64,000 nt of DNA, taken from the NCBI RefSeq assembly GCF_001638985.1, contig NW_017265137.1, positions 2,726,222-2,790,221 of the forward strand. Direction: 5' to 3'. A program made the translations under genes and the position numbers. This document shows positions 55,315-64,000 of this stretch, piece by piece (the stretch's first letter is position 1; each line of letters starts with the position of its first letter). Source of the stretch: Phycomyces blakesleeanus NRRL 1555(-). Taxonomy: Eukaryota > Mucoromycota > Mucoromycetes > Mucorales > Phycomycetaceae. Under the pieces are notes generated by a model. That model searched no databases. It was not told where the DNA came from and saw only the letters and a program-made list of their open reading frames with translations.

Positions 55315-58037
55315 TTGATGCTTCAAATAAATAGAGAAAATACGAGCACAATTAGTCATGAAAGCACTGATAGTAATAATAGCACTGACCTTGATGATCT
55401 CATGGTAAGGTATATATATATGCATATACAAATACATTCTACTAATTTGATTTTGTGTTATTTAAGTGCGATATCGAATGTGAGAGTGAAATTGAAAGTA
55501 GCACCTCTCTCTTGATTTTCAATTTTAGCCAGCCTTCTCCTGTCTAGAGCAACAATGATGCAAAGAACCTGGAGTTTATGCAAATCATCAATGACTTTGG
55601 CATTTCCTGTCAAGCTCATGAGAAGCTTGCTGCACATCTCAACAACATTCTGGGGATGCCAACCAAAATAACATACAGAGTGTGTACAGCATACCTGGGC
55701 AAGGAGCTTTTGAAGCATTTCCCTAGTGTAGAGGAAACAGTATATGACGTCTGCCAAAATGGATGTATGATGTTTAATGATGGAGAGGTTGCTTGTGAGT
55801 ATTGTGGTGAAGCTTGCTACAAAAGCAACAAAACTGATAAGGACGGTATACTCATTGCCGAGAAAACCATGGTCCAGATCCCTTTGGACAGCCAAATTGC
55901 CCTTTCTTTGGCCAACAGTGGTACCAGACATGAGATGCTATAACATTACAATCACAAGCAAAAGACAGATTGCAGCAAGGCAGACATCTTTGATAGACAC
56001 GCATATCAATCAATCAAATACCTTTTCTCTGGTGAAAAACGATGTTGCAATTTCTTTGTCTGTCAATGGCTTTGTACCTCATAACATTCCTAGTTCGATT
56101 ACTATTCTGTATGCCACAGTTCTTAATCTTCCTCCAATGGTCGGTTATGAGAAAAGCCAGATGTTACAAATTGTGATGATCCCAGGTCCTTTCACACCAC
56201 TTAACTTCTGGTCATTTTTGCAGCCAAACTTGGCAGACCTCAAGGTACTCCAAGAGGAAGGAATAGTTGTTATAACCCTAACTCTGACCATCCGAGCAAA
56301 GGTCTATGTCCTTGTTGTAACTGGTGATATTCTAGCAGTGGCAAAGCTGGCATGTCATGCTGACCATATGAGCAAAAGTGGTTGTTGAATCTGTAATGTT
56401 ATGGGCCAAACTACTGACTGTGGCCAATATTTTAGATCTTTATCAGACACTACTATGCGCACTTCAGAAAGTTTCCAAAACTTTGATCAAACAAGTTTGT
56501 TCAGCAAGGGTCTTGTAGGACAATCTCCTTTTTCTTCACTGGCATCATTCACAGGCCTGCTCTTTTTTATCCTTGACAAGATGCATGGCCTTTGCCATGG
56601 AATAGGCAAGCAGGTCTGGGAACTTATTGGTGGAAAGTATGGAATTAAGCACTCTCTGTTTCTTTCTGCTAATGTACTCAAGAAAATCGGCGTGGGAATG
56701 GCAGCAACAAGAAAAACAATCCCAACAGTATTTCATGGCTCTTAGAGAAACATATACAAGTACAGTGGATACTTCAAAACTGTAGACTGAGCCGATTTCC
56801 TTCTCTTCATTGTCTCTACACTGGTGGCCGAGCATGTAAAAGATACAACTGCCAGGAAAGCATTGCTTGGACTTGTGCAAGCTTGCAACTTACTCATGAG
56901 CTAGGAGTTATCAGCAGAGGAACAAACCTCTACAAAAAGGTATGTTTAATAAGATTCAGTATTTTTTTCTTGCCACTTATAATTTTCTTCTAGAAAATTA
57001 CAATTATAGAGCATGTATCTCGAATACCTTTATTGGAATGATAAAATAGAAATAACAGTGTTTACCATCGACCAGCATCTTCTACAATATTACCCTATTA
57101 TGATCAGTGCCTTTGGTTCTCCTTGTGCATACAGCACAAAATCAGTGAAGTGTGCTATTGGTGCGTACTCTTGTGCCATCAAAAGCAATTCAGCAATTGG
57201 TATAAATGCTGGAAACATAATAGTCAGGCTGGCTTATACACGGCAATTGTTGACTGATTCTGATGGAAGCAAACAGAGAGGTGTTATATTACAGTACAAA
57301 GATATGTCTGCTGATTGGCCAATTACTAGCAAGGGTGAGTGTGCTGGTGCAGATTCTGATATTGAGTTCTGGAAACCTTTAGAATATGAAACAATTGATA
57401 ACAGTTTTGAAAACATTTCTTGTCTTCCGATTCTTATTTGAGACTTTTATAGATCAAAGGGGATTGAATGCGGGACGATTGAACCAGCTATAATAACTTT
57501 TTTTTTAGTATTTTATTGATCTACTGTCACACTCTGTGTGCAGCTTTTAAAATGCCATCAAAGTAGACTTAATTGAACAGATAAGAGATAGAGAGACAAG
57601 GGGGAGAAAATACGAAAATATAAGAAAAAAACAGAATGAAATAGGAGAAACCAGCTATAATAACTAGTCGCAAAGCTTTTATTAATGGCTGTGTGATTGA
57701 CTTCTCATTTGCCCAAAATATATTAAGAGAGGTGCATCACGTTTGTTTTCAGATGCAAGTCGATCTGTTCACAAATGTATGTTGCCAATATTCTCCCATT
57801 ACAAAGGACTTCTTTGGAAAAGTAATTCTTTTCTTTGAACATAAGAATTCTGGTAAATGATGACCTCTTGTTTTGGTGCTGATATATAGCACTGTATTAT
57901 ACAATGGCATTTTGGTGGTGGTAAATGGCCAGCTCAAATCAAAGGTAGTCTATCCAGCAAATGTCAAGGAGTTGGTTAGTCTTGTAATATCAGATGCAAC
58001 AGATAGTACAATAACAACAACAAAGTATATAGTGTGA
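55315..58037 (+). pseudogene. CACTA-2 transposase, decayed
   Basis: First recognised exon 55315-55404 (MLQINRENTST...DLDDLM), GT-AG intron, then CDIECESEIESS..., an in-frame TAG, and LEFMQIINDFGISCQAHEK. Zinc-like region VCQNGCMMFND...CEYCGEACY near 55760-55820. A frameshift near 55935 leads to SLSVNGFVPHNIPSS and LQIVMIPGPFTPLNFWSFLQPNLADL (to 56388), then FILDKMHGLCHGIGKQVWELIGGKYG (56560-56640). A DUF4218-like part follows at 57050-57200 (FTIDQHLLQYYPIMI.AFG.P.AYSTKSVE-like). The last exon ends KVVYPANVKELVSLVISD...YIV with TGA at 58035-58037. Same domain order as CACTA-1. Confidence 0.8.
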
Positions 58038-58638
58038 CCAGAACTTAACCGCGGCCCAAAATTAAATCTTGGTCAATATAGAGACCTATAATTTGTTTTT
58101 ATTTATTGTAATACATTTCTTTTTTAAATTGTCTTGACGAATTTCATTTTTGCAGTAGAAAGTTTAGATATTTTTCTTGTCTTTTACTTCTGACTTTTAA
58201 TAGTCCTCAATTTCAATCTATACAATCTAAAAATGTAAAATCTGTAGTTGAAATGTACTTTTGTCTCTTTTGTGATTTAATTCTAGGTAGTTAATTTACT
58301 TTTTATCAGTTATTTCAAAAAACGAAGATTTTTTTGTTTCATTTTAATTTTTTAGTGATTTTTTAACTATTATAGACCAAAAATGAAGTCACAATTACAA
58401 AAAACACCTCTTTTTTCCCATAGTATTTAGAAGATGATGAAGACAAAGAATATACTGATTTTACAATGTTTTAATAAAAACATTTTATGAAATATTGATT
58501 TAATATTATTTGATTTAATAATATTTAAATAATTATAAAAGATTACTAAAATAGTAATATAAAAATAAAACATAAATACGTTTTAATTCAAATATATCAA
58601 AAGAATAATATTATTCTACATCTAATAATAGGTATGAG

Positions 58639-58999
58639 TATCAAGTCTTGATCTGTTATTTCTTTTCTGGCATTTGTAACTAAGTCACAGAATCAATATC
58701 ACTAGAGATTGCAAGTTTTAATAATAGTTTTTAGATAAAAATAAAGATAATTTTTATTAAATGTAATTCTTAACTATTTATACAAAACGATTATTCTTTT
58801 CTGATTAAAAGAATAGCTACAATAATATGTTTTAAATGGTGGTTATCCAGTAACATCTCTACAATTATATTTCTCATCTCCAACATCTAAAGCATAGACA
58901 AAAGATCAATCAACAAAGTCAAGATCTTTTATCTTAAAAAGTCAAATGTTACTAGTTGCTTATAACTTCCGATTTTAGTTACTGATGTCAACTCTGACA
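58639..58999 (+). repeat. Solo LTR, family B (copy B1)
   Basis: 361 bp aligned end to end with B2 and B3 (ends (TG)TCAAGTCT...CAACTCTGACA). Its first base pair is TA instead of TG. No target duplication seen (TGAG/TATT), so it may be old or rearranged. Confidence 0.75.
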
Positions 59000-59633
59000 T
59001 ATTCACAATAGGGATCTTAGACACATCATATATAATTTATTTAAACGGAGATTGTGCTCTTAAAAAGGAATAATTTGTTTCAAAATCGCATTATTTTATA
59101 TGATATAAAAACATTATATAAAATATTTTATATCATATAAAAAGATGATATAAAAAGTGTTGACTAATCATCTTTCAATATTTTATGTTGTTAAACTAAC
59201 AATGACATAAAATTTAAAATAGAAAACAAATTATGTTTTTAAGTAAGCATATAAAGAAGTTCATATAGTCACAGCATTAGATTTTTTTCCCTTTATTTGC
59301 GCAAGCATTCTATATATACAAATATTAATTAGTATCTTTTAGCTTTAATGTTTAAAAAATTAAACAGCTATTATAATTTGAGGCCAAAAAGTAACAAACT
59401 TTGATTCACACTAATTACATGATTTTAAGTTCATGATTTTAGTAAATTAACATGACCAATAAATGCAATATCACACATTTTCATTATATATGAAAGTCTT
59501 GAATGTGAAACATGAGACTGTATAAAATTATATATAAGGTTAAATGTTTCAAAAAAATTTATATGATATGTCCAAGGTACCTAATGTCCTAGTTGGTGGT
59601 AATCATTTATAAAAAACTTATATAAGATAAAAT
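59000..59633. other. AT-rich spacer with a ~50-bp palindrome
   Basis: No gene. Around 59094-59142 the sequence TTTTATATGATATAAAA is mirrored by TTTTATATCATATAAAA. Confidence 0.5.
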
Positions 59634-59857
59634 TGTCAGAGTTGACATTGGTAACCAAAATTGGAAGTTACAAGCAACCAGTAACAGTTAACCTTTTACA
59701 ATAAAAGATCTTGACTTTGCTAATTGGTCTTTTGTCTATGCTTTAGATGTTGGAGATGAGAAATATACTTGTAGAGATGTTACTGGATAACCACCATCTA
59801 AGACATATTATTGTAGTTATTCTTTTAACCAGAAAAGAACAATCATTTTATATAAAT

Positions 59858-60756
59858 TGTCAAGTCTCAATCTGATATTTCTTTTCTGGCACTTATAACT
59901 AAGTCACAGAATTAATATCACTGGGGATCATCAAGTTTATGAATAGTTTTTAGATGAGAATAAAGATACTTTTTATTAAATATATTTCTTGACTATTTAT
60001 ATGAATTGATACTTGATTTCTGGCTAAAAAAATAGCTATATTAATATGTCTTAGATGCTAGTTATCCAGTAATATCTTCTATGTTGTGGTGGTTGAAGTT
60101 GAAGAAGTTTTTCAGAGGAAGAATTGAAGATTTGAGATTCGGAACGAAGATTCGTGAGAACTTATGTACGTTTTGTTTATTGAGAAAGGATTTTATATCA
60201 AAGTTTGACCCAGTTCCTACACTGAACTACTACTGCTATTTGTATTGTTTTGGATTGGGAAAATTATATGACTGGGGTCAGGTAATTGATCCTATCTAAG
60301 CCTTAATCAGAGCAATGTGATCTTGGGATAATTAATGTATGATTAATTATATAAATGTGTGTAGTCCCAATGAAGTATTAACATCGAAAGTAAATGTGTT
60401 TATGAGTTATAATTATGCTTATAATAATCCACTGATGTATCCCATATTATAGTGATATCATCATATGAAATATAATCACTATCATGCATGCTAAACCTGT
60501 GTGTTAAATAATAAAGTAATTGGTAGACACCTTTGACTGGAATAGCTGAGGCCTTATATTATTTTATTCAGACTTATTCTCAATTACAGCAGTAGTCAAT
60601 ACTCATTTACAACATTCTACAAGTATATTTACCATCTTAAACATCTAAAATATATACAAAAGACCAATTGGCAATGACAAGATCTTTTACTCTAAAAGTC
60701 AACCATTATTGGTTGCTTGTGAATTCCGATTTTGATTGCCAATGTCAACTCTGACA
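59858..60756 (+). repeat. Solo LTR, family B (copy B3), inserted in B2 and split by LTR-A
   Basis: Starts TGTCAAGTCTC and ends ACTCTGACA. It is 361 bp without the LTR-A insertion. The AAAT duplication (59854-59857, 60757-60760) marks its insertion into B2. The internal ACTGGGGATCA and AATAAAGATACTTTTTATT motifs resemble the LTR at 43829-44096, suggesting a related gypsy lineage. Confidence 0.88.
60082..60614 (-). repeat. Solo LTR, family A (copy A2), inserted in B3
   Basis: 533 bp, TGTTGTGG...TTTACAACA, with the 5-bp duplication TTCTA (60077-60081, 60615-60619). Shares ends and much of the right half with LTR-A1. The youngest layer of the nest. Confidence 0.92.
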
Positions 60757-60950
60757 AAATAGTCAAAAATTACATTTAATAAAAATCATCTTTATTTTCA
60801 TCTAAAAACTATTCTTAAAAACTTAACGATCCCCAGTGGTATTGATTCTGCGACTTAGTTACAAGTACCAGAAAAGAAATATCAGATCGAGACTTGGCAA
60901 AATAATAGAAATATACATCATTCAATAATTGACAAAGAAAAGACTGTATG

Positions 60951-61023
60951 CGCTCCCGGGTGGGCTCGAACCACCAACCTCCTGATTAACAGTCAGACGC
61001 GCTGCCAATTGCGCCACGGAAGC
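60951..61023 (-). tRNA. tRNA-Asn (GTT)
   Basis: The minus strand starts GCTTCCGTGGCGCAATTGGC. The acceptor GCTTCCG pairs with CGGGAGC. The anticodon stem TCTGA/TCAGG carries the loop CTGTTAA, so the anticodon is GTT. The T-arm TGGTGG..TTCGAGC..CCACC is intact. 73 nt, no intron, no encoded CCA. Likely functional. Confidence 0.96.
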
Positions 61024-61177
61024 GTAGTTATGGTGGCACGTAATGTAGTTATTTACTTAGCCTTAGTCTAAAAACCAAATTCTACAAAGTTCAGACTTTC
61101 TTTTGAAAACCTCTTTTATTTTTCTTTAAAATTTTAATTTCTTTCTTCTATTTTCACAAAATCGCCTTTTTCCAAGA

Positions 61178-61405
61178 ACCGATTTTCTGAAAATTAAAAT
61201 CTTTCTTCTTTATTTTTCCCAAAATTATTTTCTACCTTTTCTTTTTATTTTATTACTGCGCACTAAATGTGACATTTCCTCTCAAATACTACTTTACTAA
61301 AATTGTTAACTGAATAGTTTTTCCCTTTATTTATAATATACTTTTTTCTGATATTTTTTTTCTTATAGTTATATATTATAACTTCATCTATTTTTTCTTT
61401 TATAA
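61178..61405. repeat. tRNA-upstream repeat E (copy 2)
   Basis: Strong match to 44425-44662 (for example CACTAAATGTGACATTTCCT, AAAATTGTTAACTG, TTATAGTTATATATTATAAC). It lies about 155 bp upstream of the 5' end of tRNA-Asn, in the same orientation to the tRNA as copy 1 is to tRNA-Cys. Confidence 0.7.
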
Positions 61406-62198
61406 CAAAATATTTCACTATGAATGAAATTGGTATGACTGCCACTAATGGTAGTGAATATGTTACTAATTTGTTTTAATTAACTAATCAAATTGGTTCT
61501 AGAGTTTGGTAAAAATATTAAAAAAAGATGAAAAAAATAAAGTTGTATTTAAGAGTAAAATAATATAATAGAAACGTTTTTTTTACATACATATCATATA
61601 GAGAGTATAACGATTTGATTTATTTATTTTTTATTTGAAATTGTAAAACTTTTTTTTTATCTCATTATCAAGATTGTTGTATTTTGACAATACCACTAAT
61701 CAATGTGGCAGACCAACTATCTTTCCCACTAATTTACCGAAAGTGTGGGATTTAAATTGATTTTTTTTTAAATTTTATTTTGTTTGAATTTTTACTTTGC
61801 ATTTTTTTTCTTTTCAACATAAATAAATATCATATTAAAGTTATTTTTTAAGATGATAATGAATTTCTATAGCTACTTTATATATCTAAATTACATGACT
61901 TGCTCTCTATTTTATTTTTATCTGTTTTAATTTGCTAAAATAAAAATATATTTTAATTATTAAAAAAACAAAAAGTTATTTTTTATTGCTTGTGAAAGGA
62001 GTAAGACATATTTTTGTTACAATGACAGAGGCTTGTGTTGACTTTATCTTAACAAGAACAGATAAGATACTAAGTGCAGCTGCAAGGATAAATGCACTGG
62101 TCAACTATCTGTAAAAAAAGAAACAGGAGACAGATATCAGCATATTCTTAGAAGAGCAAAAGCTCATTTAACTGCAGTTTCACATATATACAAGGCAA
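61406..62198. other. AT-rich region, no gene
   Basis: Long A/T tracts. A slightly coding-like patch near 62020-62200 (..ARINALVNYL..RRAKAHLTAVSHIYKAM..) has stops and no family signature. It may be pol-like debris. Confidence 0.3.
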
Positions 62199-62626
62199 TG
62201 CCAACTGTGGTGATTCAGACATTTGGTTGTTGGATTTATTACATCTAAGAATATATTCCTATTATTATAGTAAAACAGCTATCATTATAAGAACAAATGA
62301 ATAATTTATTTATTTTACTTATAGTAAATCAATAAGACCAATAATTAATTACAGTAAGTATTGTAATTATGACAGCTCAGTAAGCACTGAGTTAATATGA
62401 GGATACTGCAATTAGATTAAATTATAAACATAGCAGTACCAGCTCTCTAATATTTAAATGAACTCAGACTTAAAAAATTAAGATATGACTGACAAAGCAG
62501 ATCATGTTTTAATATAAAAAGAACAACTTTTTATTCTTTAATAAAGACAACCTATATACAGTCTCAAAGTATTCTTATATACATCTCAATCTTTTTACTG
62601 TTGATTTTATTTTATAAAACTTCACA
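62199..62626 (+). repeat. LTR, family C (copy C3), 5' LTR of a gag-bearing element
   Basis: Starts TGCCAACTGTGGTGATTC and ends AAACTTCACA. Shares TATACAGTCTCAAAG and the 3' half with copies C1 and C2. It lies 9 bp before the gag start, in sense orientation. Confidence 0.65.
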
Positions 62627-62635
62627 TTTTTTACT

Positions 62636-63843
62636 TTGAATTCTATAATATCTTCCCAGCACTCTGCTGCCAACTCTCTTCCTCATGAAGAACAAAGCCC
62701 TCTTACCAAAGTTGGTATTCCCTCTTCTGTTCTGAGTGAACAGACACATCTCACAGAAATTGGTGACATTTCTCCTCTCTTTGGATCCACTGCTCTTTCC
62801 ATTGATAGTGATATTGAAATGATATACACCAGTCTTGATTCCTTGCCACCTCTTTCAGTTGTTGGTTCTGTCCCTCCTACTCCTGTGCCTACTGTCCCAT
62901 CAGCCATTAATAGCAACACTAGTAGTTCCATCACTTTGGAAATGTTGTTAGCTTCTGCAAAGAAAGACCTTAGCATAAAGAAGAACAACATTTATGTGGC
63001 TTATGCTAACTATGTGGCTCTTTCAGAGGTCAACCCCATGTCAGATGCGGCCAGACATGCTTCTTTCATTAAGAGAGAAGCTCAAGAATTGTTTGAGAAT
63101 GCCCAGAAGACCCTCAAGGTGCTTGAAAAAGCTAACGCCCCTCCTGCTATTCTTGAAGACAAGAAGAGCATGGTAATCCCTAGCAACTTACCTTTCTTGC
63201 AGCTCTGCACGGAAACCAGGATGAAGCAAAATCGTGGCGTGTTTGACTCTGTGTACGATTTTTGCTAAGAATTCACTATGGTCTTGGAGTCTCATTCCCT
63301 GTCCTTGGACTCATGCTGGGAGCGTCTGCTTCCCATATGCCTGAACAAGGAGGAAATATCCTGGTTTGAAGACAAACTAAAGGGAAAGGCATACAAGTAG
63401 AAGAAGGCAGAAGGGATTCTGCTGGATCACTATGATACTCCTTTCAGAAGATTTCTGAACATGGGTCACGTGTGGAAAATGATGCAGAAGAAATGTGAGT
63501 CAGTTCGTGCATTTGGAGCTAAATTTCAAACAGCTAGAAGACAAGCATCCTTGAAGGATGATATTCAGATAGTTCTTTGTTTCTGGTAGAACTTGCACCT
63601 GGAAGTCTGGGAAGGAAGCCTGATCTCATTGTCGGCCAACTATGGCACCAAACTGCCCTCCAAAGTGGAGGATATAATCTCATTAGTCAGTGTAGCTACT
63701 AGCAATTCCACGGCCCTACTCAACCAACCTGCGGAGTCTGGCACCCCTGCTAAATGGAAGTTATTTGCCAATGCCCATAGTATCTTCTCTTTGATAAGCC
63801 ACAAGGGAAAGAACAGAGCTATTGCCAGAGACAACGATCCTAA
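62636..63843 (+). pseudogene. Retrotransposon gag remnant (copy 2)
   Basis: The homologous start in copy 1 is ATG-AAC-TCT; here it is TTG-AAT-TCT, so the start codon is probably mutated. Ser/Thr/Pro-rich N-terminus (LTKVGIPSSVLSEQTHLTEI...), then helical segments (TLEMLLASAKKDLSIKKNN; REAQELFENAQKTLKVLEKA). The capsid-like region LPFLQL...NRGVFDSVYDFC-stop-EFTMVLESHSL...RLLPICLN matches copy 1. Further stops at KAYK-stop and CFW-stop near 63400 and 63586. The frame is cut off at about 63843 by an LTR-A copy. Confidence 0.65.
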
Positions 63844-63844
63844 G

Positions 63845-64000
63845 TGTTGTGGGGAGAAAATAAAGCAAAATATAATATAGATGAAAGAATTCGTGAGAAC
63901 TTGTGTAGGTTGTTTATTTCAAAAGAAAAGTAAAGAATGATAAAATTCGATTGTCTTTCTACACGGAACTATCTACTGATATTTATATGTTTTTCTAATT
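63845..64000 (-). repeat. LTR, family A (copy A3), inserted in gag copy 2; continues off the window
   Basis: TGTTGTGGGGAGAAAATAAA... matches LTR-A1 from 2131 almost base for base over the 155 bp visible. It is antisense to the interrupted gag, so it is an independent insertion rather than that element's own LTR. Confidence 0.8.

Larger units (their letters stand above)
52206..58424. mobile_element. CACTA-2: two-gene CACTA element with a nested Tc1-like element
   Basis: The left end CACTATGGGAAAAAAAGAGT matches the inverted right end (T)ACTATGGGAAAAAAGAGG. The outermost right base appears mutated and no clean 3-bp duplication remains (left flank TCA, right flank TTT). It contains a companion gene (-) and a transposase (+) in divergent orientation, as in CACTA-1, and shares both end regions with CACTA-3. 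Confidence 0.8.
59634..60899 (-). repeat. Solo LTR, family B (copy B2), split by B3
   Basis: Two minus-strand halves (60899-60761 and 59857-59634) total about 363 bp and align with B1/B3. They are flanked by the 4-bp duplication AAAT (59630-59633, 60900-60903). Copy B3 is inserted in it. Confidence 0.85.

Noticed and set aside
1..64000. A conventional host gene cluster or bacterial-type operon
   Set aside because: Every multi-motif protein recognised belongs to a transposable element. No ribosome-binding-site pattern or gene packing of prokaryotic type is present.

Overview
The window looks like a transposon-dense, AT-rich stretch of a fungal nuclear genome. An early-diverging lineage (Mucoromycota-like) is my best guess. 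Reasons: short GT-AG introns in multi-exon genes, nuclear-type tRNA genes without encoded CCA, and the mix of Plavaka-type, CACTA (EnSpm), Tc1/mariner, PIF/Harbinger, Mutator and Ty3/gypsy elements. I found no convincing host protein gene. The only host genes I can support are tRNA-Cys(GCA) at 44154-44225 and tRNA-Asn(GTT) at 60951-61023, both on the minus strand. No transposase or polyprotein here has a complete open frame. The Tc1-like copy at 52660-54003 is closest, lacking only about 15 C-terminal residues.

Layout, left to right. 1-2746: decayed retrotransposon (gag, retropepsin remnant, LTR-A; minus). 2986-4555: short CACTA element with 3-bp target duplications. 5243-6596: LTR-C copy holding a TA-flanked MITE. 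7084-14061: old Plavaka transposase (minus) split by a Mutator-like element (8154-11998). 14638-18091: second MITE copy split by a Harbinger element (15107-18076). 18291-18900: gag/protease remnant. 18911 to about 31500: Plavaka-1, carrying a Tc1-like element in an intron (23205-24560) and a complete CACTA element in an exon (25959-31291). 32211-32427: LTR-like repeat. About 32945-38934: Plavaka-2. 39076-44096: Ty3/gypsy element. 44154-44225: tRNA-Cys. About 46250-51776: Plavaka-3. 52206-58424: CACTA-2 with a Tc1-like element inside. 58639-60899: solo-LTR nest. 60951-61023: tRNA-Asn. 62199-64000: a second gag-bearing retrotransposon with an LTR-A inserted in it.

Most interesting are the companion genes. 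In all three Plavaka copies the transposase gene is tail-to-tail (about 100-130 bp apart) with a second multi-exon gene (here ORF2) ending in a GES-D-E / SWRS motif block. In two copies, and perhaps three, a third small multi-exon gene (ORF3) diverges from ORF2. All three CACTA copies carry a companion gene with a coiled-coil start and a fixed-spacing tryptophan C-terminus, which diverges from the transposase where the latter is present. The 1.57-kb CACTA copy has lost its transposase region but keeps this companion. I recognise no known family for ORF2, ORF3 or the CACTA companion.

Nested insertions with target duplications give a readable order of events. Nearly all premature stops are explained by C-to-T or G-to-A changes (CGA, CAA, CAG, TGG to stops), suggesting deamination-type decay. 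Exon boundaries and outer ends of the Plavaka elements are estimates from comparing copies by eye.
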